From: Methanocorpusculum sp. | GTDB lineage: Archaea > Halobacteriota > Methanomicrobia > Methanomicrobiales > Methanocorpusculaceae | Length of the DNA: 64,000 nt | Reading direction: 5' to 3' | Assembly: GCA_017387505.1 (NCBI GenBank) | Contig: JAFOFB010000001.1 | Span: 81,753-145,752 of the forward strand | In this document: positions 54,445 through 62,162 of the stretch, one piece after another | Layout of the letters: each line of letters opens with the position of its first letter | How positions within the stretch are numbered: position 1 is the first letter of the stretch | Position numbers and translations under genes: made by a program | The notes under the pieces: generated by a model | Told to the model about the DNA's origin: nothing | The model's database searches: none | What the model saw: only the letters and a program-made list of their open reading frames with translations

Positions 54445-57400
54445 TTAGTTGTTTCTGCGTTTCAGTCCGGCATAGAGGGCAAAGATTCCCGGAATGAGCC
54501 ATGCGGCAGCAAGCGGGGATTTTGCTTCTTCAGCCGGGGTTTCAACCGGTTTTGTTTCGTTTGTCGTGTCCGGTTCTGTCTGTTCCGGTTCTTCCGGTGC
54601 TTCGATGATGACGAACGGGTTTTCTTTTCCTTCGTCAAGGAAGAGGACAGAGAATGGAGATAAGGAGTAGTAGGTTACCTTCCACTGTCCGTTTGGAAGC
54701 TGTTCTACCGGGCAGTTTTCCCAGATGCCTGCGGTTTCATTGAAGTGACCAACAAGAATCTGTTTTCCAGCCGGCACTTCTGCATCGAGGACGAAGTGCC
54801 CCGGTTTGTCAACAGAGATTTTTTCTCCCTCTTTGTCAACGACTGAGACTTCGAGGATGAGATGGACATTTTCAGCAGTAACATTTGCCGGAAGTTTGAC
54901 TTCTTCGGTGTTTCCTTCAACGACTTTGACAGAGGCGTTCGGGTTTTCAGTCAGAATTTCAACCGGGACCTGAATACGCTTGACGGTATTTGTCTTTTCA
55001 AGGATGACCATACCGGTTGTGTTTTCAATAGGTTTGGTTTCAGGAATGACTTTTTCAGCCGGCGGGAGAACGACCTGTGTTACATTTGTGGTGTTGGTGG
55101 TGTTTGTTGTCTGGGTTGGCAGAGTTCCAGCAGGAAGAGAAACAACAAAGGCGTACTTTACGGAACTGGATTCCGGAGTGCTTGCCATGCTGTCTGAGAA
55201 GTACCAGATAACTTTGTCTCCGTTGGATAATGGATAACTGTTAGAGTTAACCGATGGAACAATGCCATTTACGGTGTACATCCATCCGCTCTGATCATAA
55301 TTATCATATCCGTTAATCGAATAGACAAAGATACCAGAGGCACCCTTTGATTTTATAGAGTGACCAGATGCATAGAGAACACCGAATGGTGTCATACGGT
55401 CAACCGTGTAGATCGAACCGTCTGTTGTTGTGTATTCGAATGAACCTGTTCCTGGATTAATACTCTGATAGATGATTGTCGGTTTGATGATGGGGAGAGA
55501 AACGCCCTGTCCACCAGTATTTTCCGGAACAACATTTACTAAAATATTGATAACACCAGTTGCAGTACTAATATCACCGTTACAGTAGTAGAAGGTATAG
55601 AAATCGCCGTCAGACAGTACAGCACTTACACCAACCATATCATATTCGCCGTTATGATAGGTATTCCAGTAAGCACCTGTTGTTGCATCCCATCCCTGAC
55701 CATCGATATCAGGTACATATAATCCAGACGTAGAATCAGTGATGTTATACTCAAAACCCGCTACCTTGGAAGCCTTATCAAGAGCAACTGCAGCAAGATT
55801 GCCGGCAACGGTCTTTGTCGAGCCATCCTGTAACTTCAGAGTGTAATCTTCTGACTTAAGGATAACAACTCCATCGAAGAGTACTTCAGCTTCGTCAGGG
55901 ACAAGGTGAACTTTAATGTTGATGATGTCTGTTGCATTGTTATGGTCTCCATAAGCAGTATAGTAGAAGGTGTAATAATCACCATCAGAAAGCTCTGCAC
56001 CAAGACCTACAGCACTCATCTGACCATTATGATACTGGTTCCAGTATACCCCGTTGCTATCTCCATTCTGAGAGTAACCTTTTCCGCTGATGTTGTCCAA
56101 ACTCAGCCCCAAATCACCGACAGAAATGTTGTAATCAAAACCACCCAGTTCAGCGGCTTTTACCAGGGCGACTGCTGCGCAGTTCCCATCAACAGCGTGT
56201 CTGGCTCCATTACTTAAAGTCAGAGTGTAATCTTTTGACTTAAGGATAACTTCTCCATCAAAGACAACATTTGCATCAGAGAAGACAACGGGTTTTACCT
56301 GTACTTTGATGTTTACAACATGTGTTGCATTGTTGATATCGCCGTCACAGTAGTAGAAGGTATAGTTATCACCATCAGAGAGTGATGTTTCTAGTCCATT
56401 ACCAAAGCCACCATTATGATACTGAGCCCACCATATATAATTGCCATCAGAATCTTGATAGCCATCTATTCCGCTGATGTTATCTAAACTCAATCCATGT
56501 GTTGGATCAACAGAGATATTATACGTAAATTCTCCATTTTCTGCCGCTTTTGCAAGGGCGACACCGGCACTGTTTCCGGCAACTTTTTTGGTTGAACCGT
56601 CACTTAAGACAAGGTCAACTTCATCATATGTCAGAGTAACTACCCCGTCAAATACAACCTCTGCCTCCTCAGGTGTATCTGGCGTTTCCGGCGGGTTTTC
56701 TGGATCATCATCAGATTCTTCATCATCTTCCGTTCCTTCACCCGGGGGCACTGCAGAACTTCCGCTGTCGCTAAATGCATAGAAACTGCGTGCATCTCCA
56801 ACATAGAGCACACCGTCAACAACTGCCGGAGCTCCTTCAAACATGTTCTGATATTTAGCACCATTGTTTGAAGATACAGAAGAATAGGACACATCATAGG
56901 TCCAGACAGATTCACCGGTGGTTGCATTTACTGCATAGACAAAGGCACCATATGCTGCATTCTTACCAGTAGTGTAATACACAGTATCACCAGCAACAAC
57001 CGGAGAGTTCTGTGCTCCGGAGACCCCTGTGAAAGACCAGACCGGGGTGGCAGAAGTATCTACAAGATTGTATGCATTCAGACCGGTTGAACTGCTGAGA
57101 ATAATCACCGAATCAGTTACCACCGGGGAAGACATCATAGCAGTAGAAACACCCTCTTTTACCCATCTAATCTCTCCACTTACAGCATCTACTGCATAAA
57201 TTTTACTGGTAACAGAATTCACATATGCATGCCCTACAAGATAGATAACACCATTAGAGTAAACCGGAGTTGCGGTTCGATACTGCGGATAAGAAAGTCC
57301 AAGATTGGTTTCCCATTCGATAGTTGCATCAGTGGTATTGTATGCAATAATACTGCTGTTTCCGGAAATATAGAGAAGTTTTCCATCCGGTGAAAGAGCA

Positions 57401-58056
57401 GGAGATGCATAATACCCGCCTGACCCGCCAGTGGTGTTTGCGATGACAATCTTATTTTTCTGTTCGGCTAAATCAAGACTGTATTCGTAAAGATGTGTTT
57501 CTACAGAAGAAGAAGTGACTTCCTTGTAGGTGTTAATCCAGACTGAATCTTCAGAAATAATCGGAGTCGAAGTTAACCCATAGGTTCCAACCTTGACAAG
57601 TTCTCCTGTGTGTCCTTCAATCGCGCCGGTTTCTAAATCAACCTTAAAGACTTCTCCGACACTGGTTTGCGAGTTGTAGCTTGAAACATACAGGGAATCA
57701 TCACTAATAGTTATTCCAGCACGGGCTCCGGATTCAATTGTCTGCGACCATTCCTGTGTACCAGTAGTAATATTATAACAGTATAAGTTTGGCGTCAGAC
57801 TTCCACCCCAAATACTGAAATATACTTTGTCGCCAGAAACAACAGGGGATTGAATATACTGGTTCATCTGCGGATTGTCGAACATCCACAGCGTTTTGTT
57901 TGTCTGCGGACCATCTTCTGCGACATATCCATTTCGTTGATCGTTTCCAAGATATGTTGTCCAGTCCGCTGCCGAACCAGCTCCGACACAGACTGCGACA
58001 AGCATGGTGAGTACCAGAAGCACTCCGAATTTCTTTACTAAATCTTTCAACATCAT
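54445..58056 (-). CDS. Giant surface protein: PQQ-like beta-propeller with four DUF4430 domains
   Basis: 1203 residues. Signal peptide 1-30. Residues about 31-435 hold PQQ/WD-type repeats (PVVSGDKVYFSIWGG, PAVVDGVLYVGDARSFYAF). An acidic Glu/Asp/Pro linker is followed by three near-identical DUF4430 domains (about 468-575, 583-690, 695-800; each has VxFDGVVxLK... and YWNTYHNGEYDMV-type cores). A fourth (about 815-915) shows GWMYTVNGIVPSVNSNSYPL. Then come an Asn/Thr-rich linker, a further beta domain, and a TM anchor (AAAWLIPGIFALYAG, then basic KRRNN). DUF4430 resembles the transcobalamin C-terminal domain. It is transcribed just upstream of the toroid-BtuF gene. Confidence 0.85.
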   Translation of the reverse strand: MMLKDLVKKFGVLLVLTMLVAVCVGAGSAADWTTYLGNDQRNGYVAEDGPQTNKTLWMFDNPQMNQYIQSPVVSGDKVYFSIWGGSLTPNLYCYNITTGTQEWSQTIESGARAGITISDDSLYVSSYNSQTSVGEVFKVDLETGAIEGHTGELVKVGTYGLTSTPIISEDSVWINTYKEVTSSSVETHLYEYSLDLAEQKNKIVIANTTGGSGGYYASPALSPDGKLLYISGNSSIIAYNTTDATIEWETNLGLSYPQYRTATPVYSNGVIYLVGHAYVNSVTSKIYAVDAVSGEIRWVKEGVSTAMMSSPVVTDSVIILSSSTGLNAYNLVDTSATPVWSFTGVSGAQNSPVVAGDTVYYTTGKNAAYGAFVYAVNATTGESVWTYDVSYSSVSSNNGAKYQNMFEGAPAVVDGVLYVGDARSFYAFSDSGSSAVPPGEGTEDDEESDDDPENPPETPDTPEEAEVVFDGVVTLTYDEVDLVLSDGSTKKVAGNSAGVALAKAAENGEFTYNISVDPTHGLSLDNISGIDGYQDSDGNYIWWAQYHNGGFGNGLETSLSDGDNYTFYYCDGDINNATHVVNIKVQVKPVVFSDANVVFDGEVILKSKDYTLTLSNGARHAVDGNCAAVALVKAAELGGFDYNISVGDLGLSLDNISGKGYSQNGDSNGVYWNQYHNGQMSAVGLGAELSDGDYYTFYYTAYGDHNNATDIINIKVHLVPDEAEVLFDGVVILKSEDYTLKLQDGSTKTVAGNLAAVALDKASKVAGFEYNITDSTSGLYVPDIDGQGWDATTGAYWNTYHNGEYDMVGVSAVLSDGDFYTFYYCNGDISTATGVINILVNVVPENTGGQGVSLPIIKPTIIYQSINPGTGSFEYTTTDGSIYTVDRMTPFGVLYASGHSIKSKGASGIFVYSINGYDNYDQSGWMYTVNGIVPSVNSNSYPLSNGDKVIWYFSDSMASTPESSSVKYAFVVSLPAGTLPTQTTNTTNTTNVTQVVLPPAEKVIPETKPIENTTGMVILEKTNTVKRIQVPVEILTENPNASVKVVEGNTEEVKLPANVTAENVHLILEVSVVDKEGEKISVDKPGHFVLDAEVPAGKQILVGHFNETAGIWENCPVEQLPNGQWKVTYYSLSPFSVLFLDEGKENPFVIIEAPEEPEQTEPDTTNETKPVETPAEEAKSPLAAAWLIPGIFALYAGLKRRNN

Positions 58057-58298
58057 ATCACAATTTCATCTTCGAATACACTACACCAGAACGAAAACCC
58101 GGCAATACACCAGTTTGCCGGATTTTATCCTGCACAGTTCTCTCAAACTGCAAGCAGCAACCCACAGGCGGAGTACATACTATAAGTTGCTGAGAAAAGT
58201 TTCTGTTTCAGAATGTATATATAACAAGTGTGTTTGTTAAATTGAATTTTCTGAAAATAAAATAAACTTGATTTACACATAGGATTAAAAGAAATAAT

Positions 58299-58360
58299 GC
58301 GGATAGCTATCCGGTTTTAGAAATGGAACGCGGTTTCAGGGCAGAATGGTTTTAATCCGC
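58299..58360 (+). ncRNA. Possible structured element bracketed by GCGGAT/ATCCGC
   Basis: GCGGAT (58299-58304) pairs with ATCCGC (58355-58360) around a 50-base interior that includes the palindrome GATAGCTATC and the word CCGGTTTT. It may be a degenerate relative of the hairpin family below. Weak evidence. Confidence 0.3.
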
Positions 58361-58491
58361 ATCGTAAATGTTTGCAAAATAAAATTGATAAAAGAAAAAT
58401 AAAATTTGTGAAAACGCGCATTGAAGGAGAGGATTAGTGTATATATACTTACACAACATAAGTATAACTTGCAAGATAAACTGGGTGGTAT

Positions 58492-58529
58492 CCGGTTGAA
58501 CAGGATGGTTACCTGTTCGAAGAAACCGG
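58492..58529 (+). ncRNA. Covarying hairpin RNA family, copy 1
   Basis: CCGGTT (58492-58497) pairs with AACCGG (58524-58529); GAACAGG (58498-58504) pairs with CCTGTTC (58512-58518). The loop is ATGGTTA and the 3' bulge GAAGA. Outer GGTG and CACC bases can extend the stem. The second copy preserves every helix with compensatory changes, so a structured transcript is likely. Strand is uncertain. Confidence 0.65.
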
Positions 58530-58899
58530 TTTCACCTTCTTGTTTCTTTTCCAGAATCTAATTACTGCATAGATATCTCATCTTAGCCATCACCCCGTAT
58601 TCCATTTCAATTACCAAAACAATTAACCCGCACCACTCTTATTTGAACATAATATATATCCACCGCGAGCTTCCCCGAGGTACCATTTGGATTATAATGA
58701 GTAGGATATTATTTTCAAAATCAAGTGAGGCCGAATCTTGCAGAATTGTAGAACAGAAAAGATTGACTGAGAAAAACAGCAGGATAATTTAGACATGCAT
58801 CCTAGAAGTAAGCAAAACTCCCGCCAACATAGGGATTAATATCCAAATAAAGTAAATTATAAGATGCCGGCCTCACCAACCGGACAAAAATACACGGAG

Positions 58900-59001
58900 G
58901 TGATACTTATATTACCATTCGATTTAGTCGCGGTCGGTATTCTGATTGCACTGTCCCGGGAAATCCGGGCATGGTATCAGATATTGACCAAAAAACGATG
59001 A
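58900..59001 (+). CDS. 33-residue hydrophobic peptide ORF (toxin-like)
   Basis: Frame begins at GTG 58900 and reads MILILPFDLVAVGILIALSR then EIRAWYQILTKKR: a single membrane helix with a basic tail, the layout of small type I toxins or membrane regulators. GGAGGTGA (58896-58903) is a near-perfect ribosome site but overlaps the GTG, so the true start may be a few codons later. A hairpin ATGAGGG/CCCTCAT with a following T-rich run (58998-59025) acts as terminator. Confidence 0.45.
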   Translation: MILILPFDLVAVGILIALSREIRAWYQILTKKR

Positions 59002-59017
59002 GGGGTCAAACCCTCAT
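58998..59017 (+). terminator. Hairpin terminator after the 33-residue ORF
   Basis: ATGAGGG (58998-59004) pairs with CCCTCAT (59011-59017) across GTCAAA and is followed by TGTTTTAT. It overlaps the ORF stop codon. Confidence 0.6.
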
Positions 59018-59101
59018 TGTTTTATATCTCCGTGATTTACAGGCAAATGATTATATCCTCAGAGAACTAATTAATTTCTGTTAAATCGAATGGTAGTATG
59101 A

Positions 59102-59139
59102 CCGGCTGAACAGGATGGTAACCTGTTCATAAAAGCCGG
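59102..59139 (+). ncRNA. Covarying hairpin RNA family, copy 2
   Basis: CCGGCT (59102-59107) pairs with AGCCGG (59134-59139); GAACAGG (59108-59114) pairs with CCTGTTC (59122-59128). The loop is ATGGTAA and the 3' bulge ATAAA. Relative to copy 1 the fifth outer pair changes T-A to C-G on both sides, and outer flanks change from GGTG/CACC to TGGT/ACCA. Conservation of pairing with changed bases argues for selection on structure. Confidence 0.65.
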
Positions 59140-59278
59140 ATCACCACCTTTCACTTTTGATACATTTATTTTACCAATTATCTTGTGTATCACATTGCCA
59201 GCACCAATCTATTTTACCCATGAATATCACAACCACACATATCTAAAAGACGTGCTTACAGCCGCATCCAAAAAAAAA

Positions 59279-59482
59279 TCACCGGAGGGAAAGCCTCCGG
59301 CACACCTCCTCTGACGCAACAAACCCTCTCCGGCAAAGCCCGTACATCTTCATAGCCTTAGACACAGTCTGCCTCGAACATCCAACCCTTCGGGCAACCC
59401 TAACAGCAGAACCCTCCTCCGCGATTAACCGCTCAAGCTCCTCCTTCGAGCGAAGCCCATCCATCAAGTACCAGTGCTTCAT
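59279..59482 (-). CDS. Small HTH protein, paralogue of 61849-62100
   Basis: 67 residues with one HTH (VARRVGCSRQTVSKAMKMYGL) and a basic tail. It shares GCSR..V..AMK..GL and the RR...E pattern with the protein at 61849-62100. ATGA overlap with the preceding gene (start 59482, stop 59479) shows coupling. Last gene of a five-gene operon. Likely a DNA-binding regulator of the element. Confidence 0.7.
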   Translation of the reverse strand: MKHWYLMDGLRSKEELERLIAEEGSAVRVARRVGCSRQTVSKAMKMYGLCRRGFVASEEVCRRLSLR

Positions 59483-59952
59483 CGGCAAACCACCGCATAC
59501 CTTACAAACTCATCTCCCTCCACGACATACAAAGCGGCTTCAGCATCCGGCAGAAGAGAGCGGATGTCTGTTACCGTCACCACCTCATGCTTCGAAACCT
59601 CAGCTCCCAGAACGTCTGCCACCATATCGTAGAGCGTACGTCTCCCAAGTGTCTTCTCAGCAAAAGCCTGCTTCACGTGAACCGCCTCCTCAAACACATC
59701 AGGACGTTCAGCCTTCAGCAGAGGAATATTCACCCGCGAAAAAGGCCTTGTCAGCTCCTTTAACTCATACTCATCAGATGTCAGACCATCAGTTCTGATT
59801 CTCTGAGTCAAAGACGATTCACATCTGCGGTATCGCTTCGAAAGAATACCGCACGCATCAGCAGCCTCACCCATCCACATCGCTCTCTCGAAAACCTCAT
59901 CGGAAACAGGATAAGCGGCAAGAACTGCCGCCTCAAACTCATCCGCGTTCAT
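59479..59952 (-). CDS. Hypothetical protein of the element operon
   Basis: 157 residues, acidic, no recognised family. Segments include MNADEFEAAVLAAYPVSDEV, RPFSRVNIPLLKAERPDVFE and LPDAEAALYVVEGDEFVRYA. ATGA-type overlap at both ends (59949/59952 and 59479/59482). Function unknown. Confidence 0.7.
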   Translation of the reverse strand: MNADEFEAAVLAAYPVSDEVFERAMWMGEAADACGILSKRYRRCESSLTQRIRTDGLTSDEYELKELTRPFSRVNIPLLKAERPDVFEEAVHVKQAFAEKTLGRRTLYDMVADVLGAEVSKHEVVTVTDIRSLLPDAEAALYVVEGDEFVRYAVVCR

Positions 59953-60509
59953 TTATTCCTCCAGACAAGATACCCGCCCTTTGCAGGACTCTTCATATGC
60001 AGATGAGATTTAACCTCAGTACCTGGATAAAGCTCTCTTACATACCGCTCGTTTGCAACGATATTTCGAATCATTCTCTGACTGTACTGATACTTACTTG
60101 CAAGTTCAGCCGTAGTTGCCCCTGCTTCGCGTTCCGCACGGATAGCCTCGGCTCTTGCAAACTTCTCCGGACGGTTTCTGCGATTATCGGAAACAGTTAC
60201 AAGCCGCAGATTGCAAAGCCTGTTGTCCTGCTTGTTATGGTTGATATGGTCAACCTCCATATCCGGATTGCATGGAATTCCGTGCCGCATCACCCAGAGA
60301 GCACGGTGTAATGTTACATTGTGCTTTCCGTAACCGCTGTCAATACTGAGAACCTGGTATCCGCAGTCATTAACAGATGGTGTCAGATATCCATCGATTG
60401 CAGTCGAATAGATTTTCCCATCCACAAAGTTTGGAATCCAGTCACCCCGCATCTGTTTGCAGATGACAAAGTAGTCATTCCGTCTCACGTACTGGCTGTA
60501 TTTAGTCAT
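59949..60509 (-). CDS. HNH endonuclease
   Basis: 186 residues. The HNH core reads LHRALWVMRHGIPC and VDHINHNKQDNRLCNLRLVT, typical of phage and mobile-element HNH nucleases. A C-terminal region with a HTH-like AELASKYQYSQRMIRNIV follows. The ATG at 60509 has GGAGAGG upstream. Could be a homing or packaging-associated nuclease; none of these is demonstrated. Confidence 0.85.
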   Translation of the reverse strand: MTKYSQYVRRNDYFVICKQMRGDWIPNFVDGKIYSTAIDGYLTPSVNDCGYQVLSIDSGYGKHNVTLHRALWVMRHGIPCNPDMEVDHINHNKQDNRLCNLRLVTVSDNRRNRPEKFARAEAIRAEREAGATTAELASKYQYSQRMIRNIVANERYVRELYPGTEVKSHLHMKSPAKGGYLVWRNK

Positions 60510-60753
60510 AGACCTCTCCTGAAAAACGGATGTATGCGTCAACAATCTCCTGACGGGTCAGGTAAAGTCCGGTTCTTTCCTCGAATTCGACCTGAACAAG
60601 TCTTGCAGGCTCGATGAGTAACGATTCGGGGAGGTTTCCGGTAACCAGTCCTTCAAGGTCGGAGAAGATACTGAAGAGTTCTTCGTATGCTTCGGAGTTT
60701 AAGAGTTCGTCTGCAATCAGGTATTCATTTACGGGTGTTTTTTCGTATTTCAT
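60502..60753 (-). CDS. Small hypothetical protein of the element operon
   Basis: 83 residues (MKYEKTPVNEYLIADELLNS...EERTGLYLTRQEIVDAYIRF), acidic and helical, no family recognised. It starts ATGA-coupled to the RHH gene (60750) and overlaps the HNH gene start. Its small size and coupling suggest a regulatory partner or antitoxin-like protein; unproven. Confidence 0.65.
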   Translation of the reverse strand: MKYEKTPVNEYLIADELLNSEAYEELFSIFSDLEGLVTGNLPESLLIEPARLVQVEFEERTGLYLTRQEIVDAYIRFSGEVYD

Positions 60754-61220
60754 GCGTATGCCTCGTTTTCTTTTTCTTCTAATTCTTCTGCGAATGCTTT
60801 TGTGGTCTGCTCGATTCTGTAGCTGATAATCTCTCCTTTTTTGACAGCAGCGTAGATTTTCATCCACTCTTTGATGTCTGCATCCTGCGGGACTGCTCTG
60901 CATTTCTTATACATCCAGGCTTTGATGTCTTCGGCGAGTACTCGGTATGTGTAGTCTGCCCCGTGCATTGCGATTACAGGGAATGCGTATTCGTCGATTA
61001 CTTCGAAGAATGCATCCCGGATTTCGGATAGTCTGCTCTCTGCGGTCAGGATTGCGTTTAGTTCAACGGTATCTTTTCTGAATGGTTTTGAGTGAATCAG
61101 GCATCGAAGAAGATCTGTTACCAGTTCGGTCCTGCTTGCGTATCCGATTTTTTCTGCGATTCTGTCGACGAGTTTCATTTCATCGTTGGTTATTGTTACG
61201 TGACATATAAGTCTGTTCAT
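60750..61220 (-). CDS. Ribbon-helix-helix DNA-binding protein with C-terminal extension
   Basis: 156 residues. The first 45 have the RHH layout: beta strand RLICHVTIT, helix NDEMKLVDRIAEKIGYA, helix SRTELVTDLLRCLI. The rest is a helical domain of unknown function. It is the first gene of the five-gene operon. A 4 x 7-bp heptad array (61241-61272) lies 20 bp before its ATG. RHH proteins of the omega/ParG type bind such heptads, so autoregulation and possibly partition are inferred. Confidence 0.8.
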   Translation of the reverse strand: MNRLICHVTITNDEMKLVDRIAEKIGYASRTELVTDLLRCLIHSKPFRKDTVELNAILTAESRLSEIRDAFFEVIDEYAFPVIAMHGADYTYRVLAEDIKAWMYKKCRAVPQDADIKEWMKIYAAVKKGEIISYRIEQTTKAFAEELEEKENEAYA

Positions 61221-61240
61221 GGTTTTTCCTTGAGTGTTTG

Positions 61241-61272
61241 TGGTACCAGGTATCAGGTACCAGGTACCACAT
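61241..61272. promoter_or_regulatory. Heptad array, left arm of 32-bp perfect inverted repeat
   Basis: Four head-to-tail 7-bp units, GGTACCA, GGTATCA, GGTACCA, GGTACCA (61242-61269). With flanks the 32 bp recur exactly inverted at 61485-61516. It lies in the predicted promoter/leader of the RHH operon, downstream of a minus-strand CATACTTTTC TATA-like element (61283-61293). Confidence 0.8.
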
Positions 61273-61484
61273 GTACGGCAGAAAAGTATGCGCTGTGTTG
61301 GATGTTTTTCTCACACGGTTTCTATCGCGCTTGTTTTCTGTCTTGTTTTCATTAACATTCTTGATATGTTTAATACAAATTAATTACAAAAATAAATAAC
61401 AAGGAATTTTTCATCACGGGCAGGCGTGCTCCTTTGAAGGAGTACGGCTCGGTGTTTTTCATCCCTTTCTTTTTCCAGAAACGT

Positions 61485-61516
61485 ATGTGGTACCTGGTAC
61501 CTGATACCTGGTACCA
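61485..61516. repeat. Heptad array, right arm of 32-bp perfect inverted repeat
   Basis: Inverted copy of 61241-61272: TGGTACC, TGGTACC, TGATACC, TGGTACC (61488-61515). The arms are separated by 212 bp that include an AT-rich segment near 61345-61405. No gene is supported in 61221-61848, so these arrays may be origin, centromere or operator elements rather than coding sequence. Confidence 0.8.
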
Positions 61517-61788
61517 TGCGTCTTGGATAATGTTGATATTTTTGCAAATCCAAAAGAGTAGTGTCTGTTTGTTACCTTGCTTGGCGGCTGTAATGGGCAG
61601 ACTTGTCTTTTGGTTTTTGTTTTCTGTTTCTGGTTTTTTTGTTGGTCTCCTGTGAGAGGTTTTGTCCTGTCACAAATAATGATTCGCTGTTTGTGTATAT
61701 AAATAAGGAAGCGATGAAGAACAGTGCTCGATTTTCGATTATTTTTCAGGATTTTTTACAGATGGTTTTTGATGATTTTTTGTGTTGT

Positions 61789-61832
61789 AAGGGGTATTTT
61801 TTGGTTTGGTATCTGGTCTTTAAATACCCCTT
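61789..61832. terminator. Perfect 11-bp stem after the HTH gene
   Basis: AAGGGGTATTT (61789-61799) pairs with AAATACCCCTT (61822-61832) around a 22-base loop, 17 bases past the HTH gene stop on the minus strand. It may terminate that transcript or a plus-strand one. Confidence 0.6.
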
Positions 61833-61848
61833 CCAATCTGTTTAAGCC

Positions 61849-62100
61849 CTATACGCGGAGTTTTTTCTTCATGCTTTCCGGGATTATGAGTTTTCTTCTT
61901 TCAAGTCCGTGTGATTTCATGGCTGAGACTACGTTGGAGCGCGAGCAGCCGAGTCTGTCTGCGATGTTTTGGATGGTTAGGTCTGTGTCGAGCAGGAACT
62001 GTAAGGTTTCACGGTCTAAGAGTTCCGGGATTTGGTTCCAGTGGGTTTTGTGGTGCCGCTCTTTTGGTTCGGCGACGGTTTTGATTGATTGAATTGCCAT
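61849..62100 (-). CDS. Small HTH protein, paralogue of 59279-59482
   Basis: 83 residues. The HTH is IQNIADRLGCSRSNVVSAMK, followed by SHGLERRKLIIPESMKKKLRV. The shared GCSR/AMK/GL/RR pattern marks it as a paralogue of the operon-terminal HTH protein. The ATG at 62100 has GAGGAG upstream; the longer frame starts inside a palindrome (62111-62130) and is rejected. Likely an element regulator. Confidence 0.75.
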   Translation of the reverse strand: MAIQSIKTVAEPKERHHKTHWNQIPELLDRETLQFLLDTDLTIQNIADRLGCSRSNVVSAMKSHGLERRKLIIPESMKKKLRV

Positions 62101-62110
62101 TTTTGTCTCC

Positions 62111-62130
62111 TCTATGCCGGGTGGCATAGA
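62111..62130. promoter_or_regulatory. 8-bp palindrome at the HTH gene start, candidate operator
   Basis: TCTATGCC (62111-62118) and GGCATAGA (62123-62130) flank GGGT. A second inverted pair GACATAA (62139-62145)/TTATGTC (62156-62162) follows upstream. Both lie just before the HTH gene start, consistent with autoregulation. Confidence 0.6.
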
Positions 62131-62162
62131 TTTTTTATGACATAAGGCAAACGTGTTATGTC

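Larger units (their letters stand above)
58057..59278. other. Gene-poor 1.2-kb region with structured RNAs
   Basis: AT-rich region after the giant surface gene. It contains two copies of a covarying hairpin (58492-58529; 59102-59139), a bracketing GCGGAT/ATCCGC pair (58299-58360) and a 33-codon ORF with a strong ribosome site (58900-59001) followed by a hairpin terminator (58998-59017). No large gene is supported. Confidence 0.7.

Noticed and set aside
52418..54502. Longer start for the toroid-BtuF gene at 54502
   Set aside because: The extra residues precede a complete signal peptide at 54403 and overlap the upstream gene's 3' end.
61241..61516. CRISPR array
   Set aside because: The heptads are contiguous 7-bp units in two inverted blocks, with no 20-40-base spacers and no cas genes.
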